Part shown: piece by piece, positions 33,589 through 48,900 of the stretch
How the letters are laid out: every line of letters starts with the position of its first letter
Position numbering within the stretch: position 1 is the stretch's first letter
Translations under genes and position numbers: made by a program
Notes under the pieces: model-generated
Databases searched by the model: none
What the model saw: only the letters and a program-made list of their open reading frames with translations
Told to the model about the DNA's origin: nothing
NCBI GenBank assembly: GCA_008508345.1
Contig: QNGE01000953.1
Coordinates: forward strand, 141,909-205,908
DNA: 64,000 bases
From: Paragonimus westermani
Lineage: Eukaryota; Platyhelminthes; Trematoda; Plagiorchiida; Troglotrematidae
Reading direction: 5' to 3'

Positions 33589-33941
33589 GATCTCACTCGG
33601 AAGTCCCAACAGAGAACTTTGGATTGCCATTTGTAGATCGTGGCATTGTTCAGTACTCAAACGAACGAATAATTAGATCACTGTAAAAGAAGCGAGAAAC
33701 GTGTCGGATTTAAAACGATATCAATCGATCAATAAGTAGCAGGATTACATTCTGAAAGTGTGGCCGCAGTTCAGAATAACAGCTGTTGCAAGCATATGCA
33801 CATTTGATGGGTTGTAAAAATAGTGATGTTCAACTGTAGACAATTCTATCGCCGGCTAAAAGGTTTATCTGAAAGTGTAATCCCGATCATTAGTTTACGA
33901 GTTTCAACTTGCAATCAATAAAATCCTCGATTACTCGTCAA
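33589..33941 (+). repeat. SINE-like element, decayed long plus-strand copy
   Basis: The 5' region (GATCTCACTCGGAAGTCC) matches the upstream part of the copy at 7450. GTTGCAAGCATATGCAC matches the body. TTTATCTGAAAGTG and a tail ending near ATTACTCGTCA match the 3' end. The A and B boxes are destroyed. It confirms that the family's full length is about 350-400 bp including the 5' region and tail. Confidence 0.55.
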
Positions 33942-36900
33942 CCATATATGTGTTGTTCAGGTTGAAAGGTGAGTTCTTTTTTGCGGTGCAACCCTTGACC
34001 ACCACAGTTGTAGAGGATGTGTATAGGGTTTGCATGAACTACGAATTTGACAGTAGAATTCGTTAACAACGATATGCTTGACGGTGGGCAGTGGTTGTCA
34101 GATAACTCTGAGACTAGTGATCAATGATTTGTGATCTAAAGAAAACTGTGACATATTGGTGCAGATCTGCAATCTAAACCTGGACTTCACTATTAATGAA
34201 CATGGTCAAGCTTGTCGCAGCTTCAGTAGAGCACTGCTCTCATGTTTCTTCGAAATACAGAATGTCACTGCGCTGAAAAAAGAGCAAAGCACTACTGTTT
34301 GTCATGTTTCTTCCACTCATGGTATCAGGGTGCAGTGTAGATTTAGATCTCCGTTTGAATTGACGCAGCCAATTCGTGGGTTCATTCCGATAACTTGTCA
34401 GTCAGTGAAAGGGTGAACAACAAAAACAGCTGACAATTTCATGCATTCCTATTTTCGTATGCTAGGCAAAAAGTTTACGATGCAATTCAAGTGCACAGAG
34501 ATTTAGGGGTGGCAGTAAATAGTTAGAATAATGCAGTTGGTTGTTTGCGTTTCCCAAGTGACTTCCACTTAAGGATTGCTAGTGGCAATTAACCTGGTTA
34601 GATCTGAGTACCAAGTTAATAGTAAATAGCCGCGTGGGCAATTACTGATAAAGTTTAAGTCCACCATCTAGTCTATTCAATTTGAAGAAGGTTAATTAAA
34701 ATACTCAGAACTATTTAATAGATGGGTCAGTCCGTCTCATTTTCAAGGATTTTTAACGCTCCGTTTAATGTTAAACAGCTAAGCATCTTCGTATGGACTA
34801 GCAATTGTGAATAGCATTTAAGATTTTTCATTAAGTGGTCAATAACGCTAACGACATCCCTCTATCCGGTAGATTCTTTTAAACTGTTTGGAGTTGCCGT
34901 TTTTTATCGGGATTTGTATTTATACACATCACTTTTAGAATACCTTTGTTCAAGAACGGCTTATCCATTGCGTGGAAACAAATCCATAAGCGAGTTAGTA
35001 TGAAATCATCGAAAAGTCGCTTTTCTCACACTTAACTAAACAGATTAAATAGTAAGGTCAAAATTCCGTCCAGAGCTCTCATACACACATTTTGTATCTT
35101 CTTCATGTAACTCAGCCGTAATTTGCACACTGATAACGTGACACCTTATTTAGGGCTACCCGCTATCTGTCTGTCGCCTAGCAACCAAAATAAGCGTTCT
35201 ATATTTAAATGTTGTTTTGTAATGCATATTCCTAACTTGTGCGATATTCATCGCGCAAAATTCATGTTCACTATTCTTGTAACTGTAACCTCTATCAGAC
35301 TGAAAGATATTTGAGAAAATTTGGTGAAATTGATACAAGCCAACAAAACAAGTTTATCTGATCAACTGTAAGTAAACCGTCACACAATGCTATTTTTACC
35401 AGTCATCATGATGGCTACAAGAGTAAAATGTTGTTCTGTCTGAAAACACAACCTATGTATTCCATCTAGTTACGGTTCCCCAGTTCCAATGAAAAACTAT
35501 CGACGTAATTCTACTTGTAAAGGCAGCTTTGGAACGGAAATTCATCTCACCTATTCAGCTGTTTCCGTCCCCATGGAAAAAGCTTTTTTCGTAAGCCGGT
35601 CAGTCCAGCCAAAATACATCCAAGGCATCATTATTACTACAAAAACGGGCGAGTTGATCGGATAATAAATCATTACTCTTGAAAATGCACATACACTATT
35701 TTTGTTAAAACTTCCGAGCAAATAAAATGTGACCGCCAGGTGCATTATATATGCAGCAGTTTAGCTGCCACTAGTTTGACGAACACAAATGCGGGTGTAG
35801 TCAGTTATTCGCACAAATCTTCCCCGAGTGCACATAAATAAAAATCATGAGCAACCCTGGCGAAAAGAGCAGACGTTGAACTGGTCTCAATCACGTGGTT
35901 AGGAAGAGAATAAAGAATCTACTAGAAGGGGAAGCTGGCAGTCCGGATTTGGCACTCACGTTTGCAGTGAAAATCTGCCCCATCAGATCGAGGGACACTC
36001 ATAAAAAATGTTTGAAGAAGTTCCTATCAGTAGGCCATCTGCCGACTGTCTAAAATAGAATTGAGTTCATAACTATCTCATTAAACGTGTGCCAGGAACG
36101 TTTGTCAAGTCAATAACAAGGTAATGAACGACTTACTGAAAGTTACTCTTTGGTCCAAAGGAAATGAACTTCACTGCAGCTTCTCTTAAGGTCATTCATG
36201 TGTAACAAAGCAGCTGGTTGCTCACACACAGTTACCCTAATTTTCTAGTGAGACTATAACTCCGAAAGTTGCCCCAGTGTGTTTCGGTGTCCATCGACGA
36301 CATGGCTACGTGCGATCAACCTTTTGTAGTTTTCAAAAGTTACGTTCTAGTTTTCTTTCAGATTATGCACCATTCAGCAAGTGTGACCAACCGAAAAACA
36401 TGTACACAGAGGAGTAAATTCAAATCCTCTCTGAAGAGTACGAAGATATCAGTAGATTTACCGTTTTGGCTAAAGTGAGTTTCAAGCTTTTTAAAGTGGT
36501 TCCATTGACATATAGGGCAACCATTTCGTCTTGGATGCTGATTTCTACTTTGGGATTGACTTTGTTCCCAAGGCTATGGCTCTAAACCAGCTGAATATCG
36601 GCCCTTCCCTCTTTTGCCAGAATTCTGCTTGGGGACGACCCCATTCAGCAATGGCCAAGGTGTTATTTTTGGGCTTGCAGTCAACAGTGTTTGTGTGCCG
36701 CTAATCTGGTGTTAAATATAACGTTTTAACGGTGTGTCCTTATTTTTCGGGGTTGCAAATTCGTCCACGCTTCAGACGACATCTTTTGAAGTAAAGAGAG
36801 GTCGGTGTTGCAGTTAGCGTTGTGACGGCTACGTGCGGTACTCGTTCCGTAAAAGTATAACTTTTGGCCGATAAAAACTGCGTCAGATATGATGATTTCA

Positions 36901-39900
36901 GAGTAGTTTGTCGTACTATGTGACTGAGATAAATCCTTTTGTAATGTAGACTTCGACTTATGGAGAGTCCGTTCAGGCACTTCTCAATTTTACTTAAAAT
37001 TTCAGCTCAAACCACCGAATGCACTTGGGTCATCGTTGGTCATCAACTCCCACTGGAGCTCTGAGCAAACCAAACAGGAATATGCACTGCTAACTAGACA
37101 GTCTTCCAATGGTGAAACGCAGAGTCCCTCCGAAATTATGCAGAGTTTCGGTTCAGAAGAGCATGGTGAACGGTTGGATACTGAGTAGGGCAAGGGTACT
37201 TGGCACAGGGGCATGCAGTTCGTCTTGTCACCTACTGCTAACTTTAGTGATAGCAGTAGAAAGTTCCTGACCACGAAGTCTCTCACTACAGTTTTGGGTT
37301 GTCTGATTCTTTCCCTTTTTAGACGACGTATGATAGGGCCCAATAACAAAGCCAAAATTTCATGTCTCCCATGTGGTGGGTGTTCCAATGCTTATTTGTT
37401 TGGAGTGTTGGCTGTGGATTCAGTTTTTCTAGACGATAAAGACCACAGTAAGTTCCCCCAATGAGGCCGAAACATGCTATCATACAGTCACACCTAATAA
37501 ACAAAAAACTCAGTCAACCTGTTGGATTCTTCTTCCGTCCTGTTGCGGTCTTTTAGTTTCGAGTGCTTAGTTTTCTTATTAAATCATTTCTTTGTTCCGT
37601 TTACAGTCAGCAAACGCAAACTGCAGTGTGCCAGAATCTCATCAGCGGGTGACTACTGGGAATGGATTGGGTGACAACTAAGCAATAGAGGGCAGGGATT
37701 CCGTCCACATTCGAAAACAACCTGTACTACTCTTTCCTCTTTTTTGGGATTATTTCCGATAAATACCGTCTCCGCGTTGTTTCTTTCACTGTAAGCAGGA
37801 GTTACCTCCGGAGGGCAAAAGCCCGGTTGAAAGGTGTCAGCACTCTAAATTGTCCATTCCTGCAGCATCTTTTGAGTCTCAGTAATATTCTCCAGAAAAT
37901 ATCGGAACAATATAAGTCCTCTGTTTTGTCTCTGGGGCTGCCATAATGATGTTGGGACTGTGATTGGGAATTTTCAAGCTGTATTTTTCAATTTTTGTTT
38001 TTCAGTGATGCCAGTTTGGGGGTGTTGTTGTTTGTTTGTGATTAAAAAACAATAAACTGTATGCAAGCAAGTGCAACGCATTTGACTGTACGGCTGCTCT
38101 TGTGCATTCTGGAGGTGACGTGTTTCGTGCAAGTAAAAATTCTGTTCTGATTGTTCATCAGCTTGTCGGAGCGCTAGGTTTTCAGAAACTCTATTCAAAA
38201 CGTGTCATAAGCCAACCTGTTTACAATTTGATAGAAATGACTGCAACAAATAACGCAGAATCTTCTTACCAAGTGTTTTTAGGAAATCCATTGACTTCAG
38301 CATATTGTACTCATTAATCAACCGAAAGCACCTGAAGTCCTGTTGTGGGTTTGGCAGTGGCAGACTATTAATCCGCAAAATGATTTCCTGCCTAAATTAA
38401 ACTGCCGTGGGCAAACTTCTCCATCACATAGCTGTCTTCTTGTCATAACAAAAGCCTAAGACTACGTCAGCAGAGTTATTAACGTGTAAATCTCTAGACG
38501 ATACTTCTATCTGAGCTCCTCGGAACATGAGATGTCTCTTCAATACAATGATACATCCTCGGAATCTTGGTCGGCCAATGACAAGGTAATCCAAAATTGT
38601 CCGCTTACAAGGAGAAAAAATGACACTATGATTCCGTCATTTTTGCCCCTTAGACTTAGATATGGGGGTTTACATCTCTTCACAGAGTATTACCAAGCCA
38701 CAAAACACTGTCCAAGTTTTGGCGCAGACAGACGGTGAGCTGACACTCATCACGTGAACTGGTCAACCAACCTTGCACATATATCTGCGGAATTTGGACT
38801 GATCGGTGGTCTGAAGAAAAAGAAGAAATAAAGTCAAACAGTCAGCTGTCTTCCCACAAATCGTACTGGTGAAAATATTTCGGAATTGAATGAGAATTTC
38901 ATTCAATATGGGTGTACACTGTCCAGTAAGTGTTATCTGGAGGATGTGATTGATCAGAATATCGCCAGAGCATAAATGGAAATAGTCCAACTCTCATGTG
39001 GTGTTTTAGAAGTCTCCATACCTACTAACAGAACAAAACGATGGTGTACCAAGTTATTACACCCATCACTTTGCACAACAGCGAAGAATTACTACCGAAT
39101 GAACGCTTACAACGTTGTCCAAACACACTGCACCTCATCTGCTGCAAATGTTTGTTTGGTATTAGGTGGCAGAACAGTGTCCCCAACAGACAACTTCTGA
39201 GTTAAGCGGGCGATTCGCATTTTTCAGCGTGTCTAATTAGGGAGACCTAAAATGGCTAATATCTGGGAATAAAATGGAAAACGACCGAACCCTGGAAGGC
39301 ACGCTGTGCATTGAACTGGATTTGACCCAAGTCCTCATGTATGACAACCAGGAAAACTGAACTTGGTTTGATGAGATTGAGAACGGTTAGTTAACAGCAC
39401 CTTCTGTGCAACGCAAAAAACAGATCACAATAGGAGATAGATTAATCTGCCGGCAGGTGTGCCAGTATGAGATAGGCAAGGAGGTCAGCAAGGTGAGAGA
39501 AAATGGAGAAAAAGCTGTGAAGATCAAAACCGACAAATGTAACAATCTACGCTGTCACAATTACCGTAGAGTGTGCTTCTCCAGAGTTGGATTTCACTGT
39601 TACTGCATGAGCAATGTGATCATCTGAGGAACGGTATAATCCATCGTCTATCAAAACGGGCGGAAGGCATCATCAATGGAAACAATGGGACAGAAAAACT
39701 TAACGTCGGCTATGAACCAGTTGCAATATAATTATAATTTCCGTATTATAAACTCAACGTAGGTTCCGTGTGAACTTATGACTTTAATGTGAGACGATGT
39801 TGGTGTCAACGAAAACATAAAACAATAGTCATGCTAAGATAGCTGGTGGAGTAGGGTCATGTTCGCTCCAGCCGCACCGTGCTGACACTCTCATTTAGAA

Positions 39901-42900
39901 GTTGACAGCTGGTTCAGCAGTCTAATTCAAAAATGAACGTTTTGATAATATACCAGCTGTATAGATTCTAGTTAGTTGCTGCTGCTATACCAGTATGAAA
40001 TAATTAAATTCCTGCATATTTTCTTTTTTATCGCACAGAAAAATTTAACGTAAGAATTTCAATGTTTTTTTAGATAGGACATTCACACGAAAGTCCGACT
40101 AATAACTGTTGGGTGGAATATAACTAGCAGTATATAACTGACAAAGCTGCCCCGGATAATTAATTGTTGCCTTTTTAGTTCAGCATTTATTCTGAAATAT
40201 TCCCGTAGTTACCAGATCATCGCACATTTGTAAAAAAGCTACAAAATACAGGACAGGAAGTTGTGGTTTTGTGAACTGCCCGAGAGGCTGAGAGATAGTT
40301 TGCATCCATCGAAATGTGACTCGTCATGTCGACATTTGTAGTCTGATGACTACCTAAATGTGTACCTAAAACGTTATTAACGATATGTGTGCAATAATTG
40401 AGGATCGGCGGAACAAACGCCATTGCTTGCACAAAGTTCGATTGCTTACAAACGGTGACCGACAGTGATTGCCCAGTTAAAATTTGAAAGGCAAGTGTTG
40501 GGGTGACAGAAACGATAAGTACATTGTTTAATTCCATAAGGACTGCGCTGGTCGTAATTTGAGCGTCGTAAAACATAATTCGCGCTTCCAATGCAAAAAC
40601 AACAACGAATTTCTTTCACGTATGAGAACAGTAGCAATTACTGAAAATTTTGCGAATGGTCATCTCAGTTGTATTTGTTTTAGTTAAAATGAATCAGCGG
40701 TAAATTTTATTTCACGAGAAACTGTCGAGATGAGTATCAGCCCAGAGTTAATCTCTGTTTGCTAGCCTTGAAGCCTTTCCGTAACATTCTATCTCAGGTG
40801 CGAGATGTTTGCTAAGGGCATGCGAGATAACTTGTGGAAATTTCGAAACCTCTGTCAAACATCGCTTCTACGTAATTCGAAAGACACTTTTGAACTGATC
40901 TCATATACTGAAAATCTAGACATTGCCAAAGACATGATATGCAACACTGATGTCTATTCTTTATTATTAAGTGCACCATTAAACAAAATTGTGTTTCAGC
41001 TATGATGATATCTTACCGAATTTTACTCATCTTAAAACTCCTAATTACTATTAAAATGCTTGTTTACTCTGCACAGAATACGTCAGATTTTATAATCAGT
41101 AAGTGTTGCCAACAAATGGATGGCGCAGCCATGAGGAGCATGTTTGGCCTCGTTTTACCTAAAGTGTTCAAGGCCAGAGTCGGGTAAATCAATTTTTCTC
41201 CATCAAAGTTGTACAACCGGTATGTCAACTACGTGTTCTTGTTTGAAAAAAGTAAGGGACAAGTGTCAAGCGCAACGTAAGCATTGAAATCCGTCTGCCC
41301 AGTTTTCTTAGTGAATTTCGAGTAAGAAAGAACAGTTTACCAATTCGATGTCCTAATTAAACACCGTTATAATGCATATGTTAAATGTTCACTGGAAAGC
41401 ATGTCAACTTGGGAAGGACAACGAGTAGGTTTGATGCGTTTATTAATGGTGCATACAAATGGTCACTATTGCGGAGATTAGTTAACTGTGAAATAATAGT
41501 CAACTTTAAGGGTAAGTCATGCGCTGAACAAACAATGCTGTATGGAAGCCTTTGAGCTGACAATTTCCCACAAAGTTTAGTGTGAAACTGGGTCCAATTG
41601 CTCCGTCAAAAATTGTAGGTGTAGGAGTTGACCAAACGTAGCCTACCTCATGTTTCCTTTTAAAGGTGACAGTCTGATGAACACTGTTGAGAACATCGTT
41701 AATTCCAAGTTGTAACCTGCAGAAAATGTCGATAGCGTCATTCAACTCACACAAATCACTAAGATGCTTTTGATCCTGGCCAAAGAGCCGACCGCACCTA
41801 TTGCGAGAAGCATCACAAAAACAACTCTCACCCCTGACCTCTCAACTTCGCTCAACTTGCTGTTGCCTCATCGTAACATCGGCGAGCCCTCCTCTCCACT
41901 GTAACGTTATTTATATGCCACTTTACGATCTTCTTCTTACAAAACCTTTGATTTTAGTCACTTAAACGAACTGCACTCACAGCTGGTGTATGCGCATAAG
42001 CAGAGAGGTATTCAAGCCAACCTCTTCCAAACGTTGGCACCAGATTCTGCTCTTGTTCCTGGCAGAGCTCAAAAATGGTGCGTATTCTCACCACGACATT
42101 AACTTATACCATGACAGCGACTTGCTGAGACAAACCAGACAGTCTCTACACTGCTAAACTCAAACTAATTGACGAGAGTTCTAATGTATGATATTCATAC
42201 ACTGATACTTTGTTAAGTTTGTTGGTGAGCATCCATCAGTTTGCTTGACTGCCTCGAGGATAAAAAGTATATGCCTCGTTAACTTTGATCAGAAATATGT
42301 AGAGTAAAGTATATCAATGAGAACGAGGTTTGAGTTTCATGCCCTTTTTCAAAAGCCGCTGACCAGACAGTTCATCTAAATGCAAAATCTGTGAATGGTT
42401 TCAAGCGATTTTCAAAATAAGAAAACTATGTCCCTGAAAACCCATCAAAAATCATGCTGTTTGCTTTAACATTGAAAATATTCCTCTATCACCGGTTAAG
42501 TAAGTCGATAAATTCTTTAGGATTGTTGTTATACACATTTTTGCTCATTCAGATGTTTACTTCTGTTGGAAAGAAACTCGGCCACTTCTGTTACGTCGTG
42601 ATATAATCTGGTCGCTAGTACAGGCCAGGACAAAGCAAACTCCGTTTTCGTGAGCTCATTCAGTTAAATTGGGCAAAATTAAATAACGGTCATTCATGTG
42701 GGTAAGACAAGTCGAAGGCTGCGAATATGGAAGACGATACACCAGTTTTAATTCGCAAATTTAAACCAAACTAATGCTTACAATACAGCTGATACACCTA
42801 GACATACAAAACTGCAGCCAATTATAGGCACAGAGGTGAGAAAAGCGAATATGCCAAACATATCTGAAAAGATTTAAAAACAGGCTATTCGATCAGAAGT

Positions 42901-45900
42901 GGGAGCAAGCAAGTGGGAGCAAGCACTACTCTCAGTCAAGTACACCTAATGGTTTAACCAGAAATGTTTTCTCAATTAGACTCGGAAACGGTCCTCAATA
43001 CTCACCCATTTACACTGACTACCGCTCCCATACTCTTGAATCTGTGAGTATTTAATCACTTCATGCTATTCATACTCAATACAGAAAGTTGATCCCTGTT
43101 GTATCATTGCTACCAAGGATTTTAATTTTAACACAAGCTCCATTTATGATAAGAAAATCGCTTTAAAGAACCTTCGGAGGATGTGAAACAGGAAATGAAA
43201 CGTTACAAACAACTGTTTTTGGTAGTTTTTCACTGGGTTAAATTAATTGCAGATACTACTGAATACCCACTGGATGCAAAAGTAAGCAAAGATAAGAAAG
43301 TGACTAGCCACAATACTCAAAACTAAAACGTTCATTGAAAGTGGATTGTATCGGTTCACTACAAAAGGAGAGTAATGCGTGGGATGACGTGCTTATGTGA
43401 GGAATTAATATTCAGATGTCTGCTGTTTGACAGGCAGTAATGTTTAGTACTCAATACAACCCATTTTGAACCGCACGGGCCAGATAACTCAGAAAGAGGA
43501 GAAATCAACATGTAAAATGACTTTCGTCTGTGGTAAACACAGTGGACACAATTGTTGAATAGTACTGGGCTATTTCTGTCTAGGTTTGGGCAGCTTGAAA
43601 ATACCTATTCAGAAATGTGATATTTTGTTCTGCTTGGTTGTGCTCATCCTAAAATGTGTAATTTAAGATCCTAATTAACTTTTAATTGCAAGTGATTTTC
43701 TGCATGTTGATAATCTCACTTGGACCACTTCGAGGTCACCTTATGAACTATGTAGATCACTCGGACTCTCAGAAGGAAGATAATACCTTGAAAGTCATTT
43801 TTATGACGAAGAACCACTCAGATTATTACTGGTCCGTCGACCAGGTTCTATGGATATTGTCTGCCAAGTCCGGAGAAGAACTCAGAATGACCCACATCAT
43901 TGAATACCATTTGACACGTACGGAGGTGGTAACCAATGCAGCGTCAAAAGCTAGAACATTGTCAGTTTTTAATTGGTTATTTTCTGAATAAGCAAGGTAG
44001 CACATTATGGATGCCCACCTGACGTCCGGAAAACTTTCGCCGCATCTTCAAGAGCACGTACAGCAGAGCGCTTATAAAACAACATGAACGCTAAAAGACA
44101 AAACGGGAAAAAAACGAAGTGCCAAACTATGTAATCAGTGTAATTATCGTGGCAGTGACAACCATGCAAACGGCTATTTTTGTATGCATAACACTGGTTT
44201 GAAGTCTGTGATTGCAAGGGATTTAAAAAACGTATTGTCTGGCGATGTGATGTCGAAGACAGAAAGTTAAACTTAGTTGCCATGTCACACTAGTTTTGCT
44301 GCAAGTGAATGTCAGGATCAAAGGACGATTCGGGCATCAGCTGTCTACGTGAAGCTGCGCCACTATATTCTATGTGGTCTGTCGGTTTTAGGGCACGTTT
44401 TTGTCATAAAGGGAACGAAGGCCGCTGATCGGTAATTGAATGCATGAATAAAGTAAGTTTGTTGGAAAGTGAAGGAGTTACTTACAATGAACTACGGTGC
44501 AATTGATTACATCACACTGAATAAGATGGTATATGCAAAGTGTGCTATTGGTCAACAGGTCCACAGATGAACCTAACTGTGCCTTCCTGTGTCCGAATTC
44601 ATGATACAGTACGCAAAATACTGCTGGAGACACCAGAGATTCAACACGATTACAGGTAACCGACAACTAGTGACGTTTATTTTGCACTAGTTAGGTGAAA
44701 GCGGAGCAGCCGTAAATCACAGAGTGATTGCAAGGTAACTTAAAACTTCTCGCATTCATTTTGCTGGAAAACTCTACCTATTTGGTCTGTCTCGCTCTTC
44801 CTTGGTAGATCAACGTTGTATGATCGATGTGAAGTGAACTTTTTCACTGTGGATTTGACCGATGGGCTTCGCTAATTAGGATCGGCCTAAGGTCAGTTTT
44901 CGGGAACATTTTTTATTGTGAACTGAAGCACGTTAAACAGAAGTAATCACTTGGATAGACGGATGCAATTGAATCAGTTTAGAACCACAAGCATATATGT
45001 AAAGAATAATAATCGCGTGAAAATCTCCAGAAAGTTTAGGGACAGTGATTCAGTCAATCTCACTGTGTAAAGGCAACCAGACAATTAAGGAAGGGGAAGA
45101 GCTCAAATGAACAGATAAGAAAAACACATTTCATTCGTTTTTGAACATGTTTGCAAGTGCTTTTCAGATAAACGATAGATTAAAATCGCAAAAAATCTAA
45201 ACGGAGTGTGCCGCACCTCCTGTATTTTTTAATGAGTATGGTTCGCATGATATTAGACACGGAAGTCCGTGTACAGCAGGGGTGGGAGCGGAAGGAGCAA
45301 TTAGTGTGCTCTTCTAAGGTATACTGGCAACTTTTTTGACAAATAAAAAAATGTCATCAGACAGCAACATTGCAACAGTAACACTGGATTGAACGCAGCC
45401 GTCAGTTTTGAACATCTCGAGACACATCCATTACCTATTGCTGACTAAAGACTGTTGGAACAGTGTTCCCACGTAAATGTCGTTTTGACACGTGTATTTC
45501 ATCTCTGTTGGAAACACGTTATTCCCCGAGAAAAGCTTAATACGCCATGGCAGACACCTGACCTGAACCACAATATAAAACCTACGTGACATCAGAGAAG
45601 GTTATACCAAAAGGGACGACACCACAAACATGGTCGGTTGGGTATAGCAATCCCGTGGAAATGACCCGGTGATAACTGCACAAAATTGAACCACTTACTT
45701 AAGAGAACAAAGGGTACACCTTTTTTTGACTCTTACGGGTTTACGCCTCTATTAATTCATTGTAAAATGACCTCATATGTAAGACACTTGTCAGTTTTTT
45801 TAATACTGTTGGTTCTCTCTTTCTTAAGTATAACAAAACATCTCGAATTTTATATATTTATATTTTGCCTATTCCTGTACGATTTCAGAATTAACTGAGG

Positions 45901-48900
45901 TAATGCTAAATCTCCAGTCACCTTGTAAATAACCTACACATTGCGGTTGTGAAAAAAAATAATCAAATAGTGCTCAAAGTTGACTGAACTGCTCCCAGGT
46001 CAGAGAGATGTTTGCTTACCCTACTTTAAGGTCAAGCGTTTTGCCAAGTTTATCTTTCGTTTCAATTCACGATCAGTATGTATCGACTGTCTTACTGAGA
46101 GCACACGTCCGAAGCTGGTGCTTTAGCTTTGGTCACCATCTGTCTGACTTTATTTGTGATATGAAGGACCATTCACAACTGCACATTCACCCGCGACTGA
46201 TTGCGACCGGATTGAAGTACCATCACATGTGAGATATAATTCTAGTGTGGTTATAAATGTTGTGACGTCGCAGGCAAGGCTGGCAGGGCAGAAGCTTTGT
46301 TTCGTAACACAAAATGCCGCCAGTTCGATCCTCCATTCAGGCTATCTCTACCTGTTGAGCCCAAACTAGGTCCAAGCTGATTGGGGAGTGTTTGATTTGA
46401 TGGTGAACATCAAGAAGCATTGCACACACCATCTATTTACTTTATCTGAGGTGACAATTATCCTAAGCGACAAGAAAATTAGTTTAAAAATGGTAATATT
46501 TGGTGAACGTTTTTCCAGAAAACTCTAGCGCCTAACATGATTCTGAGGTAGGTGGACATTTAACTGTACAAAAACGGAAACACAACTGAGTTATGTCATC
46601 TTTCTTCTTGTTCCTCGCTGGTTGTTTGCGTTGATTCTATAAACAGTTCACTTTTACCATAAGGAAAGTTTGAATGTTTTCTCAGTTACTACCAATTACA
46701 CGTTGCATACAACACACACGGATATTCTTGTTCGCCTCGAAATAAAAAAACACGAAATGCGGATAACTTTTGTGCCTCAATATTCTAGATGTTTAGCCTA
46801 AATCTGGGGTTGTATTGAATAAGATTGTCAACTGTCTCTAAAGGTCTGATAAGGTGTGGGTTTGAAGGAACTGCTAGCTCGTCTTATGTCCAGTTACGTT
46901 TCGAGACAAGTTGCTATGACAGAAGTTATATATACTGTCATTCGTGTGATGGCACAGATAAACATTGCCTTCGGAATAACCCTGCCAACTGACGATGTGA
47001 CAGTTGACATAAGTGTAAAACTCATTCAGCGAGATTGTGATCATCTGTCTTTGCGAGACAAACGTGATACGAATTTTTCTGCTGGGGAGTAATCACGGAG
47101 GGAAATATCTATCTTTTGCCTTCAGAAACACTTTCTATCCACTAGCATGTGACCTAAGCGGTTATCCACAGGACTGGCGACTCGCGCACACTCCACGCTG
47201 AAGTGATGGTCAATATTTACTGCAAGAATGTGATGACCAGATTCACACAACCCGTACGACTGCCATTTCTGTGAGCAAGAAATCAGCGCACAACGCGTAT
47301 TTCATTTTAGACACACACACACTAGAAAGAGGTGGAAATATGGAAACTGTCCAGTAATTTCATCCCAATAAAATGTGTTGGCAGTAATGAAGATACGTGT
47401 TCTCCTGGTGTCAACATTGTTGAATGCCAACTTCACTGTGAAATGACATCAAGGAAGCAAGCAACATTTCAATCATGAAGATTTTAAAATCGGTCTCCAG
47501 AGTTACATTTGGAAACTTTTGTTTTGAACCTTGGTATGAGTAATTAACGTTACAGATCTTTCTCTGGACAAATTCTACTTCTTCACAACGGGTTTTTTCA
47601 TGTGAAATGTAACAACTGATTTTGAGTGTCTTATTTTAAAAGTTTCTTGGAGGAAATGCAGTACTATATTCATTACGTTTCCTTTGTAACTGTCCAGCTT
47701 GCAAACTACTCTGCATCGTCTAGGTGAAACTTTAATGGGTTAACGAAGTTGGCTCTTCTGATCGTAAAAATACCAACGAAATTAACAAACAAATCAGCCT
47801 GATTTTTCTAAAACTGTTCACATAATTGTTACTTTCAATGGTTTTCGGTAATAATTCAAATGTTCCAGGGCCGATTGCATCCCACTGAAAACTGTCATAT
47901 TTCCTACCATTCTGCTTTAACGTTTCGGAAATAAACTAACTACAACAAAATTTTCTTCCAAGTTTATTTTAACACAATATCTATCTTCTTAAAGACAAGG
48001 AAATTAAAACATTTGTCCAGGAGTGTACCGTATGGTTTATTTTTCACAGACTGAACTATGCAAAGCCTCCCATGCGGGTAGTGACTCTTCAAAGAAACAC
48101 ATCAGCAACAATCTTCAAACGTTTCCTACAAGCTGTACCTACATATCGATAGGAAAATGCCGGTCATAGCATGACTGATTTGTTAGCAATGTTCAGTTTT
48201 GGCCAGAGGTCACCTACCCGAATAACGTCAATCAACCAATGGCCTTGAAAACTTTGTCTTTAGCCAAATCAGTTCGAACATATTTTTAAGTTTTTTTCAC
48301 GATAATGGCTAAGCTACTGGAAAGCAAAAACAGTTGTCACCCGGTAGTTTTTATGAAGAAACTAGATGAAACAGATGAAACGAACGTTTGGGTTCTATGA
48401 TAGGGGTCACTGTTTGATAAACACATTCTTTTAATGGCATGATGCAAGAGTAAGTTGGATGTGCTTCGCTTCCGGCCGCAATAATCATATATTTGGTTTG
48501 TAATTTTACTTGTTGTTTGCAAACAGAAAGACCATCAAATGCTTAGATTCATCTGGAAATTGGCCGGAAGATTAGAACAGGAAACTAAGAGAAAATTGCT
48601 GTTCGCTCTCTGAAGTTATGTAGAAAACTGAGTTCATCGCAAGAACGCTGATGGCAAAAGTTTTGGAGGATACCTGGAGAGAAGTTAAAACTCGCATTTA
48701 GTCTAACAGGGATTGTAAATACATATGGGTTTGTGGCAAGAAGGATTGAATAAATTCCAGCGTGGAACGTTGGGTACAGTTTTAGCTTATCAAACTGAAT
48801 ATAAAGGCTTGCTACCTGAGCGTTTGACTGGAGCCTACGGTAAGGCACATTACTTGAGGATGTGCCAAGAAATTCGGATGGGGTGCTAATGCCTGGACAC

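Noticed and set aside
37002..37388. 128-codon minus-strand frame with a basic stretch
   Set aside because: Chance length, no recognisable family and no flanking splice sites that make a sensible exon.
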